From: Paralithodes platypus
Lineage: Eukaryota > Arthropoda > Malacostraca > Decapoda > Lithodidae
Assembly: GCA_032716605.1 (NCBI GenBank)
Contig: CM064506.1
Span: 1,712,493-1,776,492, forward strand
DNA: 64,000 nucleotides
Direction of reading: 5' to 3'
The translations under genes were made by a program, and so were the position numbers. Shown piece after piece: positions 22,241 through 36,000 of the stretch (its first letter is position 1; the number at the start of each line of letters is the position of its first letter). Below the pieces are notes generated by a model. It ran no database searches. It saw only the letters and a program-made list of their open reading frames with translations, and had not been told where the DNA came from.

Positions 22241-22437
22241 TTGCTTGGGAAACAGATTAACTTGCTCATGTAGTGATGTACACCCTATGTGGTGGATTGT
22301 GTTCTTTTATTTAATAATTTTCATTTTAGTAAGCGTTGTTTCCACATAGCGATTTTGATAATTTAATTTGACTTTATATTGTCCTTGTCCCAATTTTGGT
22401 TTGTTTAGTTTGCAAGTTTTACATTTTAATTGGTTAT
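22241..22437 (+). repeat. Fold-back family A, half element
   Basis: TTTGCTTGGGAAACAGATTA through CATTTTAATTGG. Nearly identical to 21296-21488 across about 190 bases, suggesting recent duplication or gene conversion. Confidence 0.88.
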
Positions 22438-22719
22438 TGGGAATACTGTACATATATGGGATATATAGCTGTATTTAGGAGGGAGGATTGAAAAGTAGTT
22501 ATAAATTTTACGGTATATATCTCTTTAAAATAGGAATCTGAAGGTTACATTTGTGTTATTTTTGCTTATGGCTCAAACTTGGTTATAGCTTATGAGAAGA
22601 GTAGTTATTAATACAGTACTGCACCTACAGTATATATGGTAATAAGGATTATCTGTTATGGTACTAGGGAAGACTGATGGCGATAGTGATGCCTTGGTGT
22701 ATAGTACAGTATGAAAGTT

Positions 22720-22890
22720 AGATTTTAGTTATAGGTATAATCAATAGGCTTTTAGTTCATAGTTTTATAGAATTACTACTACATTAGGTATAATTAATAG
22801 GCTTTTAGTTAGTTCATAGTTTTATTGAATGATTAGTATGATTGGTATAAGTTTAGTTCATACATAGTTTTATAAAAATTATTACTACAT
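22720..22890. repeat. Short AT-rich tandem repeat
   Basis: Three imperfect units with GGTATAATCAATAGGCTTTT, AGTTCATAGTTTTAT and ATTACTACAT. Confidence 0.75.
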
Positions 22891-23335
22891 TTGTAAAAGG
22901 GCTTCTTTGTTATATTTATGATTTATATATTTATTTGTCTGTTTAACATGGAGCAAAAAATGTCACTAACCCATGGTGTATTAATCCTTTTGGAATGCAA
23001 TATATTTTTCCATATTCTGGCTTTTTGACAAATTTGAGGAGTTTAAGGGGGACCTTGGAGAGTGTAAAGGGCAATGACTAGATAAACCTGACTCTCACAG
23101 GCCCTACCTAAGCTGAATAAATAATCTTATTAGCCAGAATAAAGGAAGTAATTGTATACTGAAAGTTTAAGGTGCTAGTTCTGTTTGTATAGATGATTAA
23201 AGTTTACTTTTTGAGATGCAGTTGTAGATGATTCATAATTATTCTGATTGAGTTTTAATATTGACAACTTCAGACTTCGATAGAAATTCATAAAAACATA
23301 TTGCTTGCAAAATAGACTTGGAAATTAAAGTAATT
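22891..23335. other. No recognisable feature
   Basis: AT-rich single-copy-looking sequence, apart from CCTACCTAAGCTGAATAAAT near 23103, a member of the dispersed 25-base motif. Confidence 0.5.
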
Positions 23336-23700
23336 AAATCTATACTCTGGTATATACCCCATAGTTTGGGTTTGCCGACTTGAGACTGAGCCCGCACAGG
23401 GAGTTTAACATTCAAATAAATATAATTTTTGGAATATTTGAGCGTTTGTCCAAAGACTAAAAATTTAAAGTTATGAAATTTGGTATTTATGTATATACTC
23501 AGGAACATACCCCATAGCTGGGGTTGGCAGACTTGAGACTGAGCCCAAATGGAAATTAACATTTAATTAAATCTTAGTGTTTGTCAAAATACTTTGCAAT
23601 TAAAGTAATTAATTTGGGAATTTGTATATACTCAGGCACATACCCCATAGGTGGGGTTGGCCAACTTGAGACAGCAGGAAAAAATATATCTATATACTCG
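23336..23700. repeat. Imperfect tandem repeat of about 145-160 bp
   Basis: Three units, each with TATATACTC-like sequence, ACATACCCCATAG, GGTTGGC and ACTTGAGACTGAGCCC. Related words occur at 53160 and 56130, so the unit belongs to a dispersed family. Confidence 0.8.
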
Positions 23701-23859
23701 GGCCCAATCGCAATTTTCCTTAAAAAAAAAAAAAATGCAATATTTAAGTTTTCATTTTTCTATTGTCGACTCAAAGTTGTCTTTATTAATACTGGATATA
23801 GAAGTTATGCATATTTTCTACAACTGCATAATACAGTAATGAAATCTTTAATGGAATGA

Positions 23860-25810
23860 TGTTTTAGAATGTGCATTATTTTGTATATGTTTGAAGACTA
23901 ATTAAGTATTGATTTATGAAGGCAATGGAATTCCCTCTGAAAATAGAAGTCTTTACCGTATATTTAAGAGGAAAATTATATATGCATTCAAAATGATTAA
24001 AGTTTTTACCATCATACACTCTTTGCTCAAGAGCTGGGGTAGGGTGGGTGTCCTGATTATCGGGGACTTAAACAAATCGATACTTAAAATAATCTTTAAT
24101 ATATATATATATACAAAAATTAAAATATATGAAGTAAAATTATTTTACTCTATATACTTAAGTAGATTTTGTCAAGGACTGTCTACTTGACATCACTAAA
24201 AGTTTGCACATTCTAAAATTTATTCCGTTGAGATACTCTTTAGCCATAAATAAGTACATGCTATGGAATCTATTGAACCTATTGGAGAAAAAGTAATTTA
24301 GGGTACAGCATAAGATTTGTATGCAGTGTTGTAACTAGTTATATTAATAGAAAATGCCCACTGAAATCTAACAGATTAAATATTTATGGAAATGTACTTG
24401 TGCATTTTGATATATTAATGTCCCTTGATTTTTGTGATGGTATTTATATTGATAAGAAAATAGACTGCTTACAAATCTGGTTATGTATTTTAATATATGA
24501 TAGGCCAACCTTCTTTGAAACTCTAAAGGGCTGAAACTTTCCTATTCCCTGGGTGACTCTTCCCAAATTATGAAAATGCCATGCTCGATTACTGAGATTA
24601 ATACTGGGTAATCACTTTATGTGAGTTCTATGACTGGAAGAGTTGACCAGGAAATAGGTGTGGTAATGCAGTTTATTTACTTTAGCCTTTTTAGTTAACC
24701 CATTGATGAATATGAATCACTAAGTTAATTTTGGTTACCTGACTATTATATGCAGCTTAGGAAGACTGTTGAACAATGATAGGGGTAATAGTAATGTATT
24801 AACCCTTGAGATTGATCTGGTACTTCCTAAGCTGAATATAATTGAATGCTAGCCAATATTCCCAAAGTGCATCATATTTGAATTGGTTTAGAATTTTGGC
24901 CTTTATATATTTACTGCTATAATTAGTATTAATTACTGAAAGTGATTATCAGCCCCTTGATAAATATGAGTAAGTTAATTCTGGATATTTGATTATTTTA
25001 TGTTGCTTTGGCATTTATGCTCTTAATTATTCCTTAAGTGCATAGAATTTCTCTTAGCCAGCATGACTTATTCTTTTATGAGAGGGTTAAAGGTTCATGA
25101 TTCCATTGGTGTACTTATTTTTGCTTAAGAGTACTGTATCATGTAAGCAATGGTTTGGCTGCATTTATGTAGGTTTAAAACTATATCTTGGGTTTGCATA
25201 TTTAAATGTTTTGTCTATCACTGACTGAAAAAATCTGCCAAAATACCTTAAAGATTAAAAAAAATAGCTGGTCGATGTAAAGTATTTAAATTGGTAAAAA
25301 TATATTTTCATGCCATTTATGAAAATACATACTTTGTTTGCATGGCAAGTGAAAATATCACAACATGCAAAGAAAGTAATATTATTTTCATAAATAACAT
25401 GCATAATAAAAGTAATAAATTTGTTACCATATACAGATATTTTACTAAGATTTGTTTATGGACTTTTATACTTTTAAATCATAAAAAAGTTTCTTTGGCT
25501 GTTATGTGATAGTTGACCATATTTATATACTGCACACTCATATGAAGTTTAGCAACCTAGAATGAACAGTGACAACCAAAGGATCATTATGAACTCTATA
25601 TGTTTAACCATCATAAGTAATGTGGTTGAATGTTGTAGAAGCATAATGATAAAGTTCAGAGCCCTCATTATTTGTCTGGTCTTAAAGTCTGTTAAGATTG
25701 CAAGTAATGTTTCTGTGACAGTCTTTGGTTGTGTACTGTTTTTTCTGGGTTCCATGTTCTTAGTGAATTTCAAACTTAACCTCCATAGCCTGTGCTTGTC
25801 TTGAGTTCTA
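23860..25810. other. AT-rich stretch without a supported gene
   Basis: The open frames of 72-93 residues here are AT-driven, with no recognisable domain. Occasional CTTCCTAAGCTGAATATAAT (24834) and CTCTTCCCAAATTATG words suggest decayed repeats. Confidence 0.5.
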
Positions 25811-25814
25811 TTAA

Positions 25815-25866
25815 CCCTTTTGGTACTGTCACTATTTCTGGCTAGCCAGAATAAGTACTGAAAGGG
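25815..25866. mobile_element. 52-bp TTAA-flanked palindromic mini-element
   Basis: TTAA at 25811-25814 and 25867-25870 flanks CCCTTTTGGTACT and AGTACTGAAAGGG, with a central perfect palindrome TTCTGGCTAGCCAGAA. The termini match the CCCTTT...GGTACT ends of the TTAA-flanked family at 55754. This is either a minimal MITE deletion derivative or an excision remnant. Confidence 0.65.
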
Positions 25867-26063
25867 TTAATTGAGCCAATGACAAGACTGGCTATGTGAG
25901 GTTAGGTTTGAAATGCACAGAGTTGCTGGGCCAATTCTGGATGGTCAAGTAGAACCTATCTTGAGATAGAAAAGTTTTCGCTGTACGAAATGTTTGGGTT
26001 CCCCCCCCATAGACTTTTGACTGATTTCCCCCAGAATATTGCTAAGTCCAGCCTCTGGACTTT

Positions 26064-26202
26064 GCAAATTTCTGGGGGTGACTGACATTTTGCAAAGTCC
26101 AGTGGAACTTAGCAAAATTTCAGTGGTGTAAGCAAATTTCTGGGGGTGACTGACATTTTGCAAAGTCCAGTGGAACTTAAGCAAAATTTCAGTGGTGTAA
26201 AA
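26064..26202. repeat. 68-bp tandem duplication
   Basis: AAATTTCTGGGGGTGACTGA starts at 26066 and 26134. The two units are almost identical through CAGTGGAACTTAGC and ATTTCAGTGGTGTAA. Confidence 0.9.
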
Positions 26203-27324
26203 CTTTGTAACATTTCACAAGTCTAGTTCTGATGATCAGACTTGAAATTTTCCCAAGTTTACACCTGATTTTTTTTTTTAAAGTTCCACTTTGAAAAAAT
26301 TTGCTGAACATATCTGAACTGAATTTTCCAAAGTCCAAACCAATGACATTTTTTCCTGAGTCTATTTTTTTTTTACTTAACTATCCTATTACATTTATTA
26401 TATTGTAAACTATTACATTTATTATAAAACAAAGATATGGTATTCAAAACTTACTGTATTTCCAAATATTACACGACTGTTATTTGTGATAAGTCTTCAA
26501 GCACCACTTATATTTCACTTACTTCTACTAACTCTTCTTACAAACATTAGGCTTTGGGATTATCAACAACTAAAGTCTGCCATTTTAAATAGATAACATT
26601 TTATCACTTTAAATACTTTAGTAATATCACAACAATTATAGATTTTTAAAGCATTGGTGTAATTGATTAAAGTTTTATCATAAGTTGTATAGTAAAGCAG
26701 CATTGACTAAAAGTCATTGGACATGCACAATAACTAGGAAACTAAACTGTTTAACTAAAGGATTGTACTGTAATTTCTTTGGGTACTGGATATTTTTTAT
26801 GAATGATTATATACTGGATTTTTTTTTTAAATGATTATAATGAACAACTATTATAAACCTTTAACACTTCTTGTTATTTCTGTCTAATAAAATTGACTTT
26901 GTATACATGTTTCTCAATAAACCTTGTAACATTTGGCTTTGCCAAATTATAATTTAACTTTCAAAATAAACAAAATAAAACCAATAAAATTCCAAACTTC
27001 ATGGATCCAATGGAAGACTGATTCATATAAATGTCTGAGTGGCTTAGAGACTGGCATCAGTGTACATTCTCTCATTAAACTGAGTAAAGATTAATAAAAG
27101 TATAACTAAATAAAAGTGAATGTGCCTGAGCATATACGGATAATTATATAAAAAGTCCTCAATTATTGGTAATTAGAAATACAACATCGTAAGGACCTCC
27201 TGAGCATTATACTGATAGTTAATTAGACAAATAAGTCTTCTATTCTTGGTACTGCGAAATACAACATAGTAAGGACCTAAGTAAATATGCCATACCTATT
27301 CTTTCTAAGCAATGTTTTATCCAT
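26203..27324. other. No recognisable feature
   Basis: AT-rich. AATTAT-GGTAATTAGAAATACAACA-type words near 27165 and 27250 (AATACAACATCGTAAGGACC and AATACAACATAGTAAGGACC) form a small 80-bp duplication. Confidence 0.5.
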
Positions 27325-27525
27325 AAATGCAAACCAAAACTGGGACAAAGGCAAAATTGCTATGTGGAAACTTCAATTATATAGCCTATCATTCATCAGA
27401 CAAATATTACCATAATCAAAACCAATTATGATAATGTAAAACTTTCACAATAAATAAACAAACAAACTATATAAAGACTAAAGAACTTATCAACATTGTG
27501 GAAACTATGCTTGACCAACAAAATT
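27325..27525 (-). repeat. Fold-back family A fragments
   Basis: Two arms: GCAAACCAAAACTGGGACAA to TTGCTATGTGGAAAC (27327-27375), and AATGTAAAACTTTCACAATA to GGAAACTATGCTTGACC (27433-27515). They precede the satellite by about 40 bp. Confidence 0.65.
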
Positions 27526-27855
27526 AAAGGGAAATAAAGCATCAACAGGTATTATATGACTAATAAAGTCCAAAAAACCGTCCCTTTGGATGTGTTCCCC
27601 TGGATGGGTCCCCTGGGCCCTCCAGGAAGGCCCGTCAAAATCGAAATCCTAAACTAATGGTCCGATTTTAATTCTGTTGGCACCACTCGATTCAGCTTGC
27701 AAAAAACGGTCCCCTGGGCCCTCCAGGAAGGCCCGTCAAAATCGAAATCCTAAACTAATGGTCCGATTTTAATTCTGTTGGCGCCATTCGATTCAGCTTG
27801 CCAAAGTGTACTTCTGATATAAATTTAAACAAAATCCGTTCATAAATAACTCGTC

Positions 27856-28494
27856 TATGGAGTTTTTAAACTTTAAAATAGGCCTAGGGGGCCTAAAAAA
27901 TAGATCAAAATTAAAAAATAATTATACCGTTGAATCCGCAACGGCGAGACGAATCCAAATATGTAATAATATTGACAAGTCAAAATTCGACCAAAATCAC
28001 CGATTTGCCTCGGCTATGGAGTTTTTAAACTTTAAAATAGGCCTAGGGGGCCTAAAAAATAGATCAAAATTAAAAAATAATTATACCGTTGAATCCGCAA
28101 CGGCGAGACGAATCCAAATATGTAATAATATTGAAAAGTCAAAATTCGACCAAAATCACCGATTTGCCTGGGCTTTTTCCCAAGGTTTTTGGAGAAAATA
28201 TTTTCGATTCTGGCCGAATGGCTGGGCGAAAATGAAATCTAAGTCCATGTCTAGAAGCATCTCGGCGAGAAAAATCGAATGGCACCAAGTAGAATTCCCT
28301 AGGACTTATAGTTTGGGCTACAGAGGACTTTTAAAGTCCAAAAAACGGTCCCCTGGACCCTCCAGGAAGGCCCGTCAAAATCGAAATCCTAAACTAATGG
28401 TCCGATTTTAATTCTGTTGGCGCCATTCGATTCAACTTGCCAAAGTGTACTTCTGATATAAATTTAAACAAAATCCGTTCATAAATAACTCGTC
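27856..28494. repeat. Composite satellite unit with 159-bp internal duplication
   Basis: The first full unit of the array. The segment starting CTATGGAGTTTTTAAAC at 27856 is repeated at 28015. The variant GAAAAGTC (elsewhere GACAAGTC) marks the second half. Confidence 0.9.
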
Positions 28495-31367
28495 TATGGA
28501 GTTTTTAAACTTTAAAATAGGCCTAGGGGGCCTAAAAAATAGATCAAAATTAAAAAATAATTATACCGTTGAATCCGCAACGGCGAGACGAATCCAAATA
28601 TGTAATAATATTGACAAGTCAAAATTCGACCAAAATCACCGATTTGCCTGGGCAAAACCCAAGGTTTTTTGAGAAAATATTTTCGATTCTGGCCGAATGG
28701 CTGGGCGAAAATGAAATCTAAGACCATGTCTAGAAGCATCTCGGCGAGAAAAATCGAATGGCACCAAGTAGAATTTCCCAGGACTTATAGTTTGGGCTAC
28801 AGAGGACTTTTAAAGTCCAAAAAACGGTCCCCTGGGCCCTCCAGGAAGGCCCGTCAAAATCGAAATCCTAAACTAATGGTCCGATTTTAATTCTGTTGGC
28901 GCCATTCGATTCAGCTTGCCAAAGTGTACTTCTGATATAAATTTAAACAAAATCCGTTCATAAATAACTCGTCTATGGAGTTTTTAAACTTTAAAATAGG
29001 CCTAGGGGGCCTAAAAAATAGATCAAAATTAAAAAATAATTATACCGTTGAATCCGCAACGGCGAGACGAATCCAAATATGTAATAATATTGACAAGTCA
29101 AAATTCGACCAAAATCACCGATTTGCCTGGGCTTAAACCCAAGGTTTTTTGAGAAAATATTTTCGATTCTGGCCGAATGGCTGGGCGAAAATGAAATCTA
29201 AGACCATGTCTAGAAGCATCTCGGCGAGAAAAATCGAATGGCACCAAGTAGAATTCCCTAGGACTTATAGTTTGGGCTACAGAGGACTTTTAAAGTCCAA
29301 AAAACGGTCCCCTGGGCCCTCCAGGAAGGCCCGTCAAAATCGAAATCCTAAACTAATGGTCCGATTTTAATTCTGTTGGCGCCATTCGATTCAACTTGCC
29401 AAAGTGTACTTCTGATATAAATTTAAACAAAATCCGTTCATAAATAACTCGTCTATGGAGTTTTTAAACTTTAAAATAGGCCTAGGGGGCCTAAAAATAG
29501 ATCAAAATTAAAAAATAATTATACCGTTGAATCCGCAACGGCGAGACGAATCCAAATATGTAATAATATTGACAAGTCAAAATTCGACCAAAATCACCGA
29601 TTTGCCTGGGCTTACCCAAGGTTTTTTGAGAAAATATTTTCGATTCTGGCCGAATGGCTGGGCGAAAATGAAATCTAAGTCCATGTCTAGAAGCATCTCG
29701 GCGAGAAAAATCGAATGGCACCAAGTAGAATTCCCTAGGACTTATAGTTTGGGCTACAGAGGACTTTTAAAGTCCAAAAAACGGTCCCCTGGGCCCTCCA
29801 GGAAGGCCCGTCAAAATCGAAATCCTAAACTAATGGTCCGATTTTAATTCTGTTGGCGCCATTCGATTCAACTTGCCAAAGTGTACTTCTGATATAAATT
29901 TAAACAAAATCCGTTCATAAATAACTCGTCTATGGAGTTTTTAAACTTTAAAATAGGCCTAGGGGGCCTAAAAAATAGATCAAAATTAAAAAATAATTAT
30001 ACCGTTGAATCCGCAACGGCGAGACGAATCCAAATATGTAATAATATTGACAAGTCAAAATTCGACCAAAATCACCGATTTGCCTGGGCTTAAACCCAAG
30101 GTTTTTTGAGAAAATATTTTCGATTCTGGCCGAATGGCTGGGCGAAAATGAAATCTAAGTCCATGTCTAGAAGCATCTCGGCGAGAAAAATCGAATGGCA
30201 CCAAGTAGAATTCCTAGGACTTATCGTTTGGGCTACAGAGGACTTTTAAAGTCCAAAAAACGGTCCCCTGGGCCCTCCAGGAAGGCCCGTCAAAATCGAA
30301 ATCCTAAACTAATGGTCCGATTTTAATTCTGTTGGCGCCATTCGATTCAGCTTGCCAAAGTGTACTTCTGATATAAATTTAAACAAAATCCGTTCATAAA
30401 TAACTCGTCTATGGAGTTTTTAAACTTTAAAATAGGCCTAGGGGGCCTAAAAAATAGATCAAAATTAAAAAATAATTATACCGTTGAATCCGCAACGGCG
30501 AGACGAATCCAAATATGTAATAATATTGACAAGTCAAAATTCGACCAAAATCACCGATTTGCCTGGGTTAAACCCAAGGTTTTTTGAGAAAATATTTTCG
30601 ATTCTGGCCGAATGGCTGGGCGAAAATGAAATCTAAGTCCATGTCTAGAAGCATCTCGGCGAGAAAAATCGAATGGCACCAAGTAGAATTCCCTAGGACT
30701 TATAGTTTGGGCTACAGAGGACTTTTAAAGTCCAAAAAACGGTCCCCTGGGCCCTCCAGGAAGGCCCGTCAAAATCGAAATCCTAAACTAATGGTCCGAT
30801 TTTAATTCTGTTGGCGCCATTCGATTCAGCTTGCCAAAGTGTACTTCTGATATAAATTTAAACAAAATCCGTTCATAAATAACTCGTCTATGGAGTTTTT
30901 AAACTTTAAAATAGGCCTAGGGGGCCTAAAAAATAGATCAAAATTAAAAAATAATTATACCGTTGAATCCGCAACGGCGAGACGAATCCAAATATGTAAT
31001 AATATTGACAAGTCAAAATTCGACCAAAATCACCGATTTGCCTGGGCAACCCAAGTTTTTTTAGGAAAAATATTTTCGATTCTGGCCGAATGGCTGGGCG
31101 AAAATGAAATCTAAGTCCATGTCTAGAAGCATCTCGGCGAGAAAAATCGAATGGCACCAAGTAGAATTCCCTAGGACTTATAGTTTGGGCTACAGAGGAC
31201 TTTTAAAGTCCAAAAAACGGTCCCCTGGGCCCTCCAGGAAGGCCCGTCAAAATCGAAATCCTAAACTAATGGTCCGATTTTAATTCTGTTGGCGCCATTC
31301 GATTCAGCTTGCCAAAGTGTACTTCTGATATAAATTTAAACAAAATCCGTTCATAAATAACTCGTCT

Positions 31368-33060
31368 ATGGAGTTTTTAAACTTTAAAATAGGCCTAGGG
31401 GGCCTAAAAAATAGATCAAAATTAAAAAATAATTATACCGTTGAATCCGCAACGGCGAGACGAATCCAAATATGTAATAATATTGACAAGTCAAAATTCG
31501 ACCAAAATCACCGATTTGCCTGGGCCCAAGGTTTTTTGAGAAAATATTTTCGATTCTGGCCGAATGGCTGGGCGAAAATGAAATCTAAGTCCATGTCTAG
31601 AGCATCTCGGCGAGAAAAATCGAATGGCACCAAGTAGAATTCCCTAGGACTTATAGTTTGGGCTACAGAGGACTTTTAAAGTCCAAAAAACGGTCCCCTG
31701 GGCCCTCCAGGAAGGCCCGTCAAAATCGAAATCCTAAACTAATGGTCCGATTTTAATTCTGTTGGCGCCATTCGATTCAGCTTGCCAAAGTGTACTTCTG
31801 GTATAAATTTAAACAAAATCCGTTCATAAATAACTCGTCTATGGAGATTTTAAACTTTAAAATAGGCCTAGGGGGCCTAAAAAATAGATCAAAATTAAAA
31901 AATAATTATACCGTTGAATCCGCAACGGCGAGACGAATCCAAATATGTAATAATATTGACAAGTCAAAATTCGACCAAAATCACCGATTTGCCTCGTCTA
32001 TGGAGTTTTTACATTTTAAAATAGGCCTAGGGGGCCTAAAAAATAGATCAAAATTAAAAAATAATTATACCGTTGAATCCGCAACGGCGAGACGAATCCA
32101 AATATGTAATAATATTGACAAGTCAAAATTCGACCAAAATCACCGATTTGCCTGGGCCCAAGGTTTTTTGAGAAAATATTTTCGATTCTGGCCGAATGGC
32201 TGGGCGAAAATGAAATCTAAGTCCATGTCTAGAAGCATCTCGGCGAGAAAAATCGAATGGCACCAAGTAGAATTCCCTAGGACTTATCGTTTGGGCTACA
32301 GAGGACTTTTAAAGTCCAAAAAAACGGTCCCCTGGGCCCTCCAGGAAGGCCCGTCAAAATCGAAATCCTAAACTAATGGTCCGATTTTAATTCTGTTGGC
32401 GCCATTCGATTCAGCTTGCCAAAGTGTACTTCTGATATAAATTTAAACAAAATCCGTTCATAAATAACTCGTCTATGGAGTTTTTAAACTTTAAAATAGG
32501 CCTAGGGGGCCTAAAAAATAGATCAAAATTAAAAAATAATTATACCGTTGAATCCGCAACGGCGAGACGAATCCAAATATGTAATAATATTGACAAGTCA
32601 AAATTCGACCAAAATCACCGATTTGCCTCGTCTATGGAGTTTTTAAACTTTAAAATAGGCCTAGGGGGCCTAAAAAATAGATCAAAATTAAAAAATAATT
32701 ATACCGTTGAATCCGCAACGGCGAGACGAATCCAAATATGTAATAATATTGACAAGTCAAAATTCGACCAAAATCACCGATTTGCCTGGGCCCAAGGTTT
32801 TTTGAGAAAATATTTTCGATTCTGGCCGAATGGCTGGGCGAAAATGAAATCTAAGTCCATGTCTAGAAGCATCTCGGCGAGAAAAATCGAATGGCACCAA
32901 GTAGAATTCCCTAGGACTTATAGTTTGGGCTACAGAGGACTTTTAAAGTCCAAAAAACGGTCCCCTGGGCCCTCCAGGAAGGCCCGTCAAAATCGAAATC
33001 CTAAACTAATGGTCCGATTTTAATTCTGTTGGCGCCATTCGATTCAACTTGCCAAAGTGT
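31368..33060. repeat. Higher-order repeat block, copy 1
   Basis: Three successive units share rare variants with 39806-41497 at a constant offset of 8437-8438 bp. These are a single-base deletion TCTAGAGCATCTCGG, then GTACTTCTGGTATAAA with TATGGAGATTTTAAAC, then a 159-bp duplication with GTTTTTACATTTTAAA, then a second 159-bp duplication. Private differences (TTATCGTTTGGG and an extra A near 32320) arose after the block was copied. Confidence 0.88.
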
Positions 33061-36000
33061 ACTTCTGATATAAATTTAAACAAAATCCGTTCATAAATAA
33101 CTCGTCTATGGAGTTTTTAAACTTTAAAATAGGCCTAGGGGGCCTAAAAAATAGATCAAAATTAAAAAATAATTATACCGTTGAATCCGCAACGGCGAGA
33201 CGAATCCAAATATGTAATAATATTGACAAGTCAAAATTCGACCAAAATCACCGATTTGCCTGGGCAAAACCCAAGGTTTTTTGAGAAAATATTTTCGATT
33301 CTGGCCGAATGGCTGGGCGAAAATGAAATCTAAGACCATGTCTAGAAGCATCTCGGCGAGAAAAATCGAATGGCACCAAGTAGAATTTCCTAGGACTTAT
33401 AGTTTGGGCTACAGAGGACTTTTAAAGTCCAAAAAACGGTCCCCTGGGCCCTCCAGGAAGGCCCGTCAAAATCGAAATCCTAAACTAATGGTCCGATTTT
33501 AATTCTGTTGGCGCCATTCGATTCAGCTTGCCAAAGTGTACTTCTGATATAAATTTAAACAAAATCCGTTCATAAATAACTCGTCTATGGAGTTTTTAAA
33601 CTTTAAAATAGGCCTAGGGGGCCTAAAAAATAGATCAAAATTAAAAAATAATTATACCGTTGAATCCGCAACGGCGAGACGAATCCAAATATGTAATAAT
33701 ATTGACAAGTCAAAATTCGACCAAAATCACCGATTTGCCTGGGCTTAAACCCAAGTTTTTTTGAGAAATATTTTCGATTCTGGCCGAATGGCTGGGCGAA
33801 AATGAAATCTAAGACCATGTCTAGAAGCATCTCGGCGAGAAAAATCGAATGGCACCAAGTAGAATTCCCTAGGACTTATAGTTTGGGCTACAGAGGACTT
33901 TTAAAGTCCAAAAAACGGTCCCCTGGGCCCTCCAGGAAGGCCCGTCAAAATCGAAATCCTAAACTAATGGTCCGATTTTAATTCTGTTGGCGCCATTCGA
34001 TTCAACTTGCCAAAGTGTACTTCTGATATAAATTTAAACAAAATCCGTTCATAAATAACTCGTCTATGGAGTTTTTAAACTTTAAAATAGGCCTAGGGGG
34101 CCTAAAAAATAGATCAAAATTAAAAAATAATTATACCGTTGAATCCGCAACGGCGAGACGAATCCAAATATGTAATAATATTGACAAGTCAAAATTCGAC
34201 CAAAATCACCGATTTGCCTGGGCTAAACCCAAGGTTTTTTGAGAAAATATTTTCGATTCTGGCCGAATGGCTGGGCGAAAATGAAATCTAAGTCCATGTC
34301 TAGAAGCATCTCGGCGAGAAAAATCGAATGGCACCAAGTAGAATTCCCTAGGACTTATAGTTTGGGCTACAGAGGACTTTTAAAGTCCAAAAAACGGTCC
34401 CCTGGGCCCTCCAGGAAGGCCCGTCAAAATCGAAATCCTAAACTAATGGTCCGATTTTAATTCTGTTGGCGCCATTCGATTCAGCTTGCCAAAGTGTACT
34501 TCTGATATAAATTTAAACAAAATCCGTTCATAAATAACTCGTCTATGGAGTTTTTAAACTTTAAAATAGGCCTAGGGGGCCTAAAAAATAGATCAAAATT
34601 AAAAAATAATTATACCGTTGAATCCGCAACGGCGAGACGAATCCAAATATGTAATAATATTGACAAGTCAAAATTCGACCAAAATCACCGATTTGCCTGG
34701 GCTTAAACCCAAGGTTTTTTGAGAAAATATTTTCGATTCTGGCCGAATGGCTGGGCGAAAATGAAATCTAAGTCCATGTCTAGAAGCATCTCGGCGAGAA
34801 AAATCGAATGGCACCAAGTAGAATTCCCTAGGACTTATAGTTTGGGCTACAGAGGACTTTTAAAGTCCAAAAAACGGTCCCCTGGGCCCTCCAGGAAGGC
34901 CCGTCAAAATCGAAATCCTAAACTAATGGTCCGATTTTAATTCTGTTGGCGCCATTCGATTCAACTTGCCAAAGTGTACTTCTGATATAAATTTAAACAA
35001 AATCCGTTCATAAATAACTCGTCTATGGAGTTTTTAAACTTTAAAATAGGCCTAGGGGGCCTAAAAAATAGATCAAAATTAAAAAATAATTATACCGTTG
35101 AATCCGCAACGGCGAGACGAATCCAAATATGTAATAATATTGACAAGTCAAAATTCGACCAAAATCACCGATTTGCCTGGGTTAAACCCAAGGTTTTTTG
35201 AGAAAATATTTTCGATTCTGGCCGAATGGCTGGGCGAAAATGAAATCTAAGTCCATGTCTAGAAGCATCTCGGCGAGAAAAATCGAATGGCACCAAGTAG
35301 AATTCCCTAGGACTTATAGTTTGGGCTACAGAGGACTTTTAAAGTCCAAAAAACGGTCCCCTGGGCCCTCCAGGAAGGCCCGTCAAAATCGAAATCCTAA
35401 ACTAATGGTCCGATTTTAATTCTGTTGGCGCCATTCGATTCAGCTTGCCAAAGTGTACTTCTGATATAAATTTAAACAAAATCCGTTCATAAATAACTCG
35501 TCTATGGAGTTTTTAAACTTTAAAATAGGCCTAGGGGGCCTAAAAAATAGATCAAAATTAAAAAATAATTATACCGTTGAATCCGCAACGGCGAGACGAA
35601 TCCAAATATGTAATAATATTGACAAGTCAAAATTCGACCAAAATCACCGATTTGCCTGGGCTTACCCAAGTTTTTTTGAGAAAATATTTTCGATTCTGGC
35701 CGAATGGCTGGGCGAAAATGAAATCTAAGTCCATGTCTAGAAGCATCTCGGCGAGAAAAATCGAATGGCACCAAGTAGAATTCCCTAGGACTTATAGTTT
35801 GGGCTACAGAGGACTTTTAAAGTCCAAAAAACGGTCCCCTGGGCCCTCCAGGAAGGCCCGTCAAAATCGAAATCCTAAACTAATGGTCCGATTTTAATTC
35901 TGTTGGCGCCATTCGATTCAGCTTGCCAAAGTGTACTTCTGATATAAATTTAAACAAAATCCGTTCATAAATAACTCGTCTATGGAGTTTTTAAACTTTA

